Below the pieces are notes generated by a model, which worked only from the letters and a program-made list of their open reading frames with translations, searched no databases and was not told where the DNA came from. From Calidifontimicrobium sp964618555 (GTDB lineage Bacteria > Pseudomonadota > Gammaproteobacteria > Burkholderiales > Burkholderiaceae_C): a stretch of DNA of 33,448 bases. Positions 1 through 7,500 of the stretch are shown here, one piece after another. Each line of letters begins with the position of its first letter. Position 1 is the stretch's first letter. Location of the stretch: the NCBI GenBank assembly GCA_964618555.1, contig CAZUBF010000023.1, positions 1 through 33,448 on the forward strand, given 5' to 3'. The translations under genes were made by a program, and so were the position numbers.

Positions 1-860
1 GAACGCGCCAGCCGCGCGCAGCCGAGCTTGGAGTTGACGAACACGATCGCCTGCGCGAGGTCGCGCTCGCGCAGCAGCTGGCGCACCGCCGCGCGCTTGT
101 CGTCGGTGTCGACGGCGTAGAAACGCTGCTCGACGGTGGACGCGGTGGCGTTCGGACGCGCCACCTCGACGGTGACCGGGTCCTGCAGGTAGCTCTGCGC
201 CAGACGCCGGATCTCGGGCGAGAAGGTGGCCGAGAACAGCAGGGTCTGCCGCTGCTTGGGCAGGTAACTGAGGATGCGCTGCAGGTCGGGCAGGAAGCCG
301 ATGTCGAGCATACGGTCGGCCTCGTCGAGCACGACGTACTCGACGTGGTTGAGCACGCAGTTCTTCGCCTCGATGTGGTCGAGCAGCCGCCCGGGGGTGG
401 CGATCAGCACCTCGACGCCGCGCTTGAGCTCGGCGGTCTGCGGCTTCATGTCGATGCCGCCGAACACCACGGTGCTGCGCAGCTGCGTGTACTTCGCGTA
501 GGTCTTGACGTTGGCCGCGACCTGGTCGGCAAGCTCGCGCGTGGGCGCCAGCACCAGCGCGCGCACCGGGTGGCGCGCCGGCGACACCGACGCGTTCTCG
601 TGGCGCAGCATCTTCTGCAGCAGCGGCAGCGTGAACGCCGCGGTCTTGCCGGTGCCGGTCTGCGCCGCGCCCATCACGTCGCGGCCGGCGAGCACGATCG
701 GGATCGCCTTGGCCTGGATCGGCGTCATCGACATGTAGCCGGCCTCGGCCACCGCGCGCAGCAGCTTCGCGTCGAGCGCGATCGAGGAAAATTCGCCGCC
801 GGCGTCGGCCGCGGGGGGGGTGGCGTCGCCGATGGCGTCGCTGAGGGGTTCGCTGTTCAC
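1..860 (-). CDS. rhlE: DEAD-box ATP-dependent RNA helicase, RhlE type (partial, C-terminus beyond the left edge)
   Basis: An ATP-dependent RNA helicase that remodels RNA duplexes in the cytoplasm, for example in ribosome assembly or cold adaptation (family knowledge). Translating the minus strand from GTG at 860-858 gives about 286 residues to the window edge. The core motifs appear in order: Q motif TPIQAKAIP, motif I AQTGTGKT, Ia PTRELA, Ib TPGRLLD, motif II DEAD (first Asp at residue 179) and motif III SAT. The start of the second RecA-like domain follows (AIVFVNSK). The N-terminal style FSSIALDAKLLRAVAEAGY is close to RhlE proteins. GTG at 860 was chosen because the next in-frame ATG codons lie inside the helicase core. 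No convincing Shine-Dalgarno precedes it. A run of eight C residues on the coding strand falls at about codons 14-16. The downstream neighbour is outside the window. Confidence 0.95.
   Translation of the reverse strand, partial: MNSEPLSDAIGDATPPAADAGGEFSSIALDAKLLRAVAEAGYMSMTPIQAKAIPIVLAGRDVMGAAQTGTGKTAAFTLPLLQKMLRHENASVSPARHPVRALVLAPTRELADQVAANVKTYAKYTQLRSTVVFGGIDMKPQTAELKRGVEVLIATPGRLLDHIEAKNCVLNHVEYVVLDEADRMLDIGFLPDLQRILSYLPKQRQTLLFSATFSPEIRRLAQSYLQDPVTVEVARPNATASTVEQRFYAVDTDDKRAAVRQLLRERDLAQAIVFVNSKLGCARLAR
813..820. repeat. Eight-base G:C homopolymer inside the 5' end of the helicase gene
   Basis: Eight consecutive G on the plus strand (C8 on the coding strand) encode the Thr-Pro-Pro of the low-complexity N-terminal tail, upstream of the helicase core. 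Runs of this length near a start codon can be prone to slippage, and a one-base change would truncate the protein. In a GC-rich genome it may also be chance or a sequencing artefact. Confidence 0.6.
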
Positions 861-1132
861 TTGCGGATTATCGCCGCCCCCCGCCGGCGAACCGCCGCTG
901 CGCCCGGCCGACGGCACCCGGCAGTGCGGATCGCCCGGTGCGGCCGAACAGATTTGTGACAATCACCTGTTGCAATGCGGCGACAATCGCGCCCGCCAAC
1001 GACCGCAGGCGCCGGCGCCCAGGAGGCGGCGCCCAGGCGGTCGGGAACAATCGACGCGTCGTTGGCGATGCGGCCCCTCGTCGCCCGGTCGACGGACGGT
1101 GGCCGCAGCAAGAACCAGAGCACAGAGGCCGG
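861..1132. other. Divergent intergenic region between the helicase and the glycan cluster
   Basis: This 272-base gap separates the minus-strand helicase from the plus-strand glycosyltransferase and should hold the promoters for both. The most AT-rich part is about 950-990. It contains the heptamer gacaatc twice (958-964 and 982-988), and each copy resembles a weak sigma-70 -10 element (xACAAT). I found no matching -35 hexamer at standard spacing. The reading frame of the downstream gene is open back to 938, but the codon content there is arginine-rich and not domain-like, so I treat it as noncoding. Confidence 0.5.
1013..1040. repeat. Two-copy tandem repeat of a 14-base unit
   Basis: The unit cggcgcccaggagg at 1013-1026 is followed directly by cggcgcccaggcgg at 1027-1040, a 13 of 14 match. 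It lies in the leader region upstream of the first glycosyltransferase. No function is evident. It may be a small local duplication. Confidence 0.7.
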
Positions 1133-2224
1133 ATGGAATCGACAATCAGCAGCCCACTGACGCCGCCCCAGGCACGGGACGGCGAGGCCAGCCACGTGGC
1201 CCTGCGCCGCCCGGTCAGCGAACTGATCGGCCCCTGGGAGGAGTTCCGGCGCATCATCCCGCTGGTGTCGCTGAAGTCGCTGCTCGCCGAGCACGCGGTC
1301 GGCGTGCCCAAGGTCGCGATCCTGATGTGCACGATGCAGGGCCAGCGCTTCCTCGCCGAGCAGCTGAACTCGATCGCCACGCAGAGCCACCCGCGCTGGG
1401 CGATCTGGGCATCGGACGACGGTTCGGCCGACTACACGCATGAGATCCTCGAGTACTACCAGGCGCACTGGGGCGTCGACCGCATCTCGATCCACGAAGG
1501 GCCGGCCGAGGGCTCGACCGCGAACTTCCTGTCGCTGACCTGCCGCGCCGACATCGACGCCGACTACTTCGCCTACGCCGACCAGGACGACGTGTGGGAG
1601 GCCGACAAGCTCGAGCGCGCCGTGGCGTGGCTCGAGTCGGTGCCGCCGGACGTGCCGGCGCTGTACGGGTCGCGCACGCTGCTCGTCGACGCGCGCAACC
1701 AGCACATCGGCTACTCGACGCTGTTCGAACACGCGCCGGGCTTCCGCAACGCGCTGGTGCAGAGCATCGCCGGTGGCAACACGATGGTGTTCAACCGTGC
1801 CGCGCGCGACCTGCTGCGCCGCGCCGGCGAGGATGCCGGTGCGGTCACGCACGACTGGTGGGCGTACATGCTGGTCTCGGCATGCGGCGGGCGCATCCAC
1901 TACGACCCGTACCCGACGGTGCGCTACCGCCAGCACGAACGCAACCAGTTCGGCTCGAACCGCAGCCTGCGCGCCCAGCTCGACCGCCTGCGCCAGCTGC
2001 TGCAGGGCCGCTTCCGCGACTGGGTCGACTGCAACCTGGCAGCGCTCGAGCGCGTGCGCCCGCTGATGACCCCGCAGAACCGGCAGATCCTCGACGAATT
2101 CATCCGTGCCCGCCGCCGCTCGCTGGTGCCGCGTCTGCTGGGGCTGCGCCGCGCCGGCATCTACCGCCAGACGCTGCTGGGCAACCTCGGGCTGGCGATG
2201 GCCGCGCTGATCAACCGCCTCTGA
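1133..2224 (+). CDS. Family 2 glycosyltransferase (rhamnosyltransferase-like)
   Basis: A 363-residue cytoplasmic GT-A-fold enzyme that would transfer a nucleotide-activated sugar to a growing glycan. The conserved first strand reads VAILMCTMQGQRFLAEQL. The nucleotide-binding ASDDG is at residues about 93-97, and the metal-binding DQDDVW at 150-155 is typical of this GT2 subgroup, which includes many O-antigen and rhamnan transferases. A membrane-proximal positively charged C-terminus (RARRRSLVPRLLGLRR) follows. ATG at 1133 was chosen over the longer frame from 938 because an AGAGG ribosome-binding sequence sits just upstream and the GT2 fold begins shortly after. The stop (2222-2224) lies within the CTGA where the next gene appears to begin, so the two are probably translationally coupled. 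The sugar donor and acceptor cannot be read from sequence. Confidence 0.9.
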   Translation: MESTISSPLTPPQARDGEASHVALRRPVSELIGPWEEFRRIIPLVSLKSLLAEHAVGVPKVAILMCTMQGQRFLAEQLNSIATQSHPRWAIWASDDGSADYTHEILEYYQAHWGVDRISIHEGPAEGSTANFLSLTCRADIDADYFAYADQDDVWEADKLERAVAWLESVPPDVPALYGSRTLLVDARNQHIGYSTLFEHAPGFRNALVQSIAGGNTMVFNRAARDLLRRAGEDAGAVTHDWWAYMLVSACGGRIHYDPYPTVRYRQHERNQFGSNRSLRAQLDRLRQLLQGRFRDWVDCNLAALERVRPLMTPQNRQILDEFIRARRRSLVPRLLGLRRAGIYRQTLLGNLGLAMAALINRL

Positions 2225-3159
2225 GCACGCCCGACACGCCGTCCCCGCCGGCGGCAGACCTCGCCGCGACGACCGCCGCCGTGGTCGTCGTGTTCCGGCC
2301 ACCCGACGGCGTCGAGGCGCTGGTGTCGCAGCTCGCCGGCAGCGTCTCGCAGGTGGTGGTGGTCGACAACTCCGAACTCGGCCATGCGTCGCTGGCCGAC
2401 CTGTCGCGGCGGCACGGCGCGGCACTGATCCACGCGCGCAACGTCGGCGCGCTGGCCGGCGCCTACAACCGCGCGCTGGAGCTGCTGCAGGCGCAGCGCA
2501 CTGTGCCGAGGCAGGTGGTGTTCGTCGACGACGACTCGGACGCGTCGGTGCTCGCGCGCCTGCTGGCCGACGCGCGCACGCGCGAGCTGCTGGCGCGCGA
2601 CGACACCGCCGCCGTCGCCCCCGCCTACCGCGACCGCGCCACCGGGCTGCGCGGCCGCCACATCGAACTCGGGCGCTGGCGGCTGGCCTACCTGCCGCGT
2701 GACTTCGACGGCGTGCGCGCGGTGGCCTTCGTCATCAACTCGATGACCGTCTGGCGCCTCGACGCGCTGCGGCGCCTCGGCCCGTTCGACGAAGGCCTGG
2801 CGATCGACCACGTCGACACCGAGCACTGCCTGCGCGCGCGCGCGCTCGGGCTGCGCGTGTACGTGCACGGCAGCCACGAGTTCGCGCACACGATCGGCCA
2901 GCGCCGGCGCTTCCGCCTGCTCGGCCGCGAGATGCAGGCCACCGGGCATGCCCCGCCGCGGCGCTACCTGATCGGCCGCAACACCGCGTGGCTGGCGCGC
3001 CGCTGGGCGTGGCGCGAGCCGGCGTTCGCGTTGCTCTGCCTGACGAGGCTGGCGTACGAGGCCACCGGCATCGTCGCCGCCGAGGACGACAAGCGCGCCC
3101 GGCTGGGCGCGCTGCTGCGCGGGGCGTGCCGCGGCTTCCTGCGGCGGAGGCCGGCCTGA
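2221..3159 (+). CDS. Family 2 glycosyltransferase, rhamnosyltransferase-like
   Basis: A 312-residue glycosyltransferase if it begins at CTG 2221, or 292 residues from GTG 2281. The GT2 layout is clear: AAVVVVFRP as first strand, VVVVDNSE, the NVGALAGAYN segment, FVDDDSD at residues about 101-107, and DHVDTEHCLRA at about 196-206. The last motif is characteristic of the TIGR01556-type rhamnosyltransferases (RfbF-like), which supports a rhamnose or related deoxysugar donor as inference. The start is uncertain. No ATG, GTG or TTG lies in frame between the upstream overlap and 2281, and the GTG there would cut into the first beta strand. CTG 2221 overlaps the previous stop as CTGA, the same arrangement seen for the next gene. 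No Shine-Dalgarno precedes either candidate start. Confidence 0.88.
   Translation: MSTPDTPSPPAADLAATTAAVVVVFRPPDGVEALVSQLAGSVSQVVVVDNSELGHASLADLSRRHGAALIHARNVGALAGAYNRALELLQAQRTVPRQVVFVDDDSDASVLARLLADARTRELLARDDTAAVAPAYRDRATGLRGRHIELGRWRLAYLPRDFDGVRAVAFVINSMTVWRLDALRRLGPFDEGLAIDHVDTEHCLRARALGLRVYVHGSHEFAHTIGQRRRFRLLGREMQATGHAPPRRYLIGRNTAWLARRWAWREPAFALLCLTRLAYEATGIVAAEDDKRARLGALLRGACRGFLRRRPA
3146..3150 (+). promoter_or_regulatory. Strong ribosome-binding site ahead of a CTG start
   Basis: GGAGG at 3146-3150 lies five bases before CTG 3156-3158. That CTG overlaps the stop codon of the upstream glycosyltransferase as CTGA. No ATG, GTG or TTG in this frame lies within standard spacing. The site therefore supports CTG as the initiation codon of the ligase-like gene. 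Confidence 0.6.
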
Positions 3160-4505
3160 GCGCGGCGACGGCCCTCGCGCCCTCGGTCGCTGCGTCGCCG
3201 CACAGGCCGCCGGCGTGGCTGCCGGTCGCCGCGGCGTGGACGCTGTACCTGCCGGTGGGCCTGCAGTACACGGCGTACCTCGGTCTCGCACTGGCGTCGA
3301 CGGCCGCGCTGTGGCGCGCCGGCCGGCTGGCGCAGTTGCACCAGCCGCTGTTCCTCGCGCTGCTGGCCTTCTGGGGCTGGCAGGCGGTGTCGGTGGCATG
3401 GACGGCGGCGCCGGCACCGGCGGTGGTGAGCCAGCTGTGGGTCTACGCGCTGCCGCTGGCGCTGGTGCCGATCGCGCTGGCCTGCGCCGCCGACGACGCG
3501 TCGCGTGCGCTGCGCCACTTCGTCGCCGCGTCGACGCTGGTCGCCGCACTGATCGCCGTGGCAGCCACCGGCTGGCTCGACGCCTGGGGATCGGCGCTGC
3601 CGCCGCTGCAGGTGCGCGGCAACCAGCGCATCGCGTATTCGCTGCTGCTGGCGCTGGGCACGGCCTTCGGCGTGCTGTTCGTGCTCGACGCCGTGTCGCC
3701 TCGCGAACGTGCGGCCTGGCTCGCCTGCGCGCTGCTGTGCGCCACCGGCCTGGCGCTGCAGGACCGGCGCAGCGGCATGCTGGTGCTGCCGCTGCTGCTG
3801 GCGCTGCTGGCCCTCGCGAGGACGCGCACGTGGCCCGGGCGCGTCGGCACGGTCGGCGCCGTCGCACTGGCCACCGCCGTCGCCTGGGTACCGCTGGACG
3901 GCGTGCAGCAGCGGTTCGCCGAAGGCTTCACCGAGCTGCGCGAGTACCGCGCCGCCGACGACGTCGCCACCAGCTGGGGCATGCGCGTGCGCATGGCCGA
4001 GGTGACGCTGCAGATGGTGCGCGAGCGCCCGCTCGCCGGCTTCGGCGTCGGCGCCTGGTTGCCCGAGTGGCGGCAGCGCGTCTCGGGCGGCCTGCTCGAG
4101 CGGCAGACGACGCCGCACAACGAATACCTGCTGGTGGCGGCGCAGTCGGGCGCCGTCGGCCTGGCGCTGCTCGCCGCGGCGGTGGCCGCCGCGCTGCGCA
4201 CGCTGTGGCGCTGCGGCGCACGCGCCGTCGCGTCCCAGATGGTGCTGGCGACGCTGGTCACCGCGGGGCTGTTCCACGTGGTGCTGCGCGACGCCAAGTT
4301 CGCGCTGCCGTTGTTGGTGCTGGGAGCACTGACGGGGGCGGTGGCGGTGCGTGGCGGGGCGCGCGTGCGCCGCTTCAGGACACCAGCCCTCGCCCGCAGT
4401 AGTAGTCGTCGAGCACGATCGCGCTCAGCACGTCCTGCTCGGCCGGCGTCCGGCCCTCGACGATCGCGTCGAACAGGCGGCTGGCCAGCGCCACCGGCAC
4501 CGTGA
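3156..4505 (+). CDS. O-antigen ligase / Wzy-C family membrane protein
   Basis: A polytopic inner-membrane protein of about 449 residues with about ten hydrophobic segments. The family either ligates glycan from undecaprenyl diphosphate onto lipid A-core or another acceptor (WaaL-like), or polymerises repeat units (Wzy-like). The Wzy_C domain is recognised by the DRRSGML segment in the middle, the large periplasmic loop, and GFGVGAWLPEW followed by the TPHNEYL motif with its conserved His. CTG 3156 was chosen as start because of the GGAGG five bases upstream and because GTG 3255 would remove the first membrane segment. The last 40-45 residues, from about 4370, are Arg/Pro/Ser-rich. They are encoded opposite the end of the converging fusion gene, so the natural C-terminus may be this antisense-derived tail. 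Sequence alone does not separate ligase from polymerase. Confidence 0.85.
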   Translation: MSAATALAPSVAASPHRPPAWLPVAAAWTLYLPVGLQYTAYLGLALASTAALWRAGRLAQLHQPLFLALLAFWGWQAVSVAWTAAPAPAVVSQLWVYALPLALVPIALACAADDASRALRHFVAASTLVAALIAVAATGWLDAWGSALPPLQVRGNQRIAYSLLLALGTAFGVLFVLDAVSPRERAAWLACALLCATGLALQDRRSGMLVLPLLLALLALARTRTWPGRVGTVGAVALATAVAWVPLDGVQQRFAEGFTELREYRAADDVATSWGMRVRMAEVTLQMVRERPLAGFGVGAWLPEWRQRVSGGLLERQTTPHNEYLLVAAQSGAVGLALLAAAVAAALRTLWRCGARAVASQMVLATLVTAGLFHVVLRDAKFALPLLVLGALTGAVAVRGGARVRRFRTPALARSSSRRARSRSARPARPASGPRRSRRTGGWPAPPAP

Positions 4506-7500
4506 AGCCGGGCCACAACGAGCGCCGCAACGCCATCGCGTCGGTGACGAAGTCGTCGACGCCCTGCCGCAGCTCGGCACGCAGCTGCCGCGACCGCGCG
4601 TCGATCGTCGTGCCGGATCTGAGCCGGGCTCGCGGCTGCGGCGAGCCCTCCTCTTCGACCATCTCGTAGCGGATCACCTGCTCCTCGTCGCTGCTGAGCA
4701 TCTTCTCGAGGTCGAAGCTGCGGCCGTACAGCAGCGGCTGCGGGGCGCCGGGCGGCACGCCGTCGGCATAACAGCCCAGCGCGGTGGCGCCACGGAAGAC
4801 CTCGGGGTTCTTGCAGGTCGAGTTGGCGATCATGTAGTAGCCATGGATCCTGCGCCCGAGCAGCCGGATCAGCCGCGACTGGATGGTGCCCGAGTAGCCG
4901 ACGTCGACCACCGCGCACTCGTCGTCGCCGTCGAGCCCCATCGCGTGCAGATAGGCCATCAGCGCGGGCTTCTCGCGCGCCCCCGCTTCGACGATCCTCG
5001 GATGCAGGTGGTCGAGCACCGGCCGCACGGCCTCGATGTTGCCGTCGAGGACCTCCACCGGGCGCCCCTGGCGCCACAGCCCGCGCTCGGCCAGTTGCCG
5101 CCAGTCGCCGTCGTCCAGCGCCAGGCCGTACCGCTCGCGCAGGAAGATCGACAGCTCGTTGGGATAGAACCGCGCACGCGCCAGCTCGTAGACGTCTTCG
5201 ATCGACTCGATCATCGGCACCGTCACCGAGCGCCTGGACAGCACGAGGTAGCTGGCCGGCGGGCCTTCCCCGGTGGCGTCGCGCCAGCGGTCGTAGACCA
5301 CGTGAAGCAGCGCTCCCTCGCGCGACAGGAAACACAGCCGCGCGATGCCCCGCGCCTGGGCCTCGCGCGCCAGCCAGCCCGCGAAGGCCAGCGCCAGCGG
5401 GCCGACGACCTGGTAGCCGACGTCGCGTGCCGTCGGTGCGAACTCGGCGGGCCGCGCCTGGACCCCGAACAGCGCCGAGAACGAACGCCGCACGAGCAGG
5501 CCCAGGCAGGCGCTGGCGTCGAGATCGTCGCCGGCCTGCGCCTCGTCGACCAGCGCCGACCAGCGCGGCATGGCGCGCGCCTGCTCGACCGCCCGGATCA
5601 CGTGCCAGTGGCGCATGCCCATGTCGCACGGGATCTGGAAGTCCGAACGCTCGTTGTCGCCGACCATCGCCACCTGACCGATCGCCAGCGCCTCGGTCTG
5701 CAGGATGTGCCGGTAGAGCTCACCGCTGTCCTTGCGCAGCCCGACGTCGCTCGACACGTAGCACCGGTGCCAGCCGCCGACGCCGCAGCGGCGCAGCATG
5801 GCCTCGACCGCCGTCGCGGGAAGGAACGTGTCGCTGGCCAGCAGCACGCGCCGGCCCGAGCGGGCGACCGCGTCGAGAAGCGCCGCGGCGTCGGTGCGCA
5901 CCTGCACCGAGGCGGTTTCGACCTCGACCTCGAGCTCGTGAAGCCGCGCCAGGTGAGGCGCGATGGCGCCGCCGCGCGCCTGCCACGCACGGTAGATGTC
6001 CTCGAGCCCGACGTCGCGACCGGCACGCTCGCGCGCCTCGCTCTCGACGTCGGCGCGCTGCTCGAGGTAGAGCCGGCCGGCCTCGCCGCCGATGCGCCGG
6101 GCGACGATCGCCTTGACGTGCTCCGGGTCGAGCAGCGGGCGCACCAGCAGCGTGTCGAACACGTCGAAGATCACCGCGCGCACCTCGGGTGCGGTGAGCT
6201 GCGCGACCACGCCGTCGATGGTCTGCCCGAAGGACTGGTCGAAGCGCCAGCGCGACCAGCTCGGGTGGCGGTCGTCGCTGAGCACCGCGTGGCCGAAGCC
6301 GGCCGCGCGTGGTACCAGCCCGAGCAGCCGCTCGAGGGCATGCGCCAGCGTGCCGTCGGTCTGGCCGGCTTCGACGGGGAAGTCGTCGAGAGTGATGCCG
6401 GCGTCGAACAACGGCCGCAGCGCCTCGGTGCGCGCCCAGAACATCGAGCCGACCGGGAAGTCGAAGTACCCCTTGGGCGGTTCGATGCCGAGGCGGCGGC
6501 ACCAGTGTTCGCCGAGGCCCCGGTTGGCCAGCCAGCTGTGCGCCTGGTAGGGCACGTCCACATAGGTCTGCGGGTAGACCAGGCCGACGGCCGGCGTCGT
6601 CAGCAGCGTGAAGATGCGGCGCACGCGGTCGGGCGAGCCGAACAGCCCCTGCACCAGGTACTCGCGCCAGCCCAGCGTGCTGCCGCGGTTGTAGAGCGAC
6701 TTCTTCGTGTGGATGTGGGCGACGAAGTCGTGATCGGCCAGCTCGCGGCCGAAGCGGCACAGCATCGGCGCCATGTCGCGCCCGCGGTTGGGCACCACCT
6801 CGACCACCAGCGACACCAGCCGCGGCAGCTGGCGCAGGCGCTCTCTGCACTGCGCCTGCACCTTCGCGTCGGACACCGACACGAACAGCGAGAAGGCGAA
6901 CGGCATCTGCGCCAGTTGCCCGAGGAACTCGTCGATCAGGTCGGCGTAGAAGACGTGGGCGTGGATGGCGATGCGGCCGGGCGTCGACGCGTCGAACGGC
7001 GCCACGCGGTCCAGGTCGACCAGGCTGCCCTGGCCGGCGGCCGGCGCCGCGCCCCCGCCGGCGCGGCGCGAGCGCCAGCGCTCGTAGTGGCCGACGCCGC
7101 GGAACAGCGGCCCCGCGCCGCGGTAGGCCAGCTCGACCAGCGGCCCGCGCAGCGCCTGCGGCAGCCGCCTGTAGACGCCCCGCGCCCAGGCGTGGCCATG
7201 GTGGCGCAGTCCGGCCATCGCGCCGGCGCGGTCGCCGCGCGCCAGCCTGGCCGCGAAGCGCAGCGGGCGCGTGAGCCTCCAGGACGTCGAGCGGTACAGC
7301 GCGGCAAGCTCGTGCCGCGCCGCGCCGAGCTGCTGCAGCTGAGTCTCGATGACGGCCTCGCGCGCCGCCAGTTGCGCGTCCCGGCGTGCGATGTCGGCGT
7401 CGCGTTCGGCCACGGTCTGCGACAGCGCGGCAATCGTGTCGTCGCGCTGCACCACCGTCGCCTCCACCTCGGCCAGCCGGGCATTGCGCTCGCGGCGCAC

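Noticed and set aside
938..1132. N-terminal extension of the first glycosyltransferase to ATG 938
   Set aside because: The extra 65 residues are Arg/Pro-rich and nonconserved in appearance, and a good ribosome-binding sequence precedes ATG 1133.
857..2425. A 522-residue open frame on the minus strand opposite the first two glycosyltransferases
   Set aside because: Composition is Arg/Ala/Val/His-rich without domain motifs, and the opposite strand encodes a clear GT2 enzyme.
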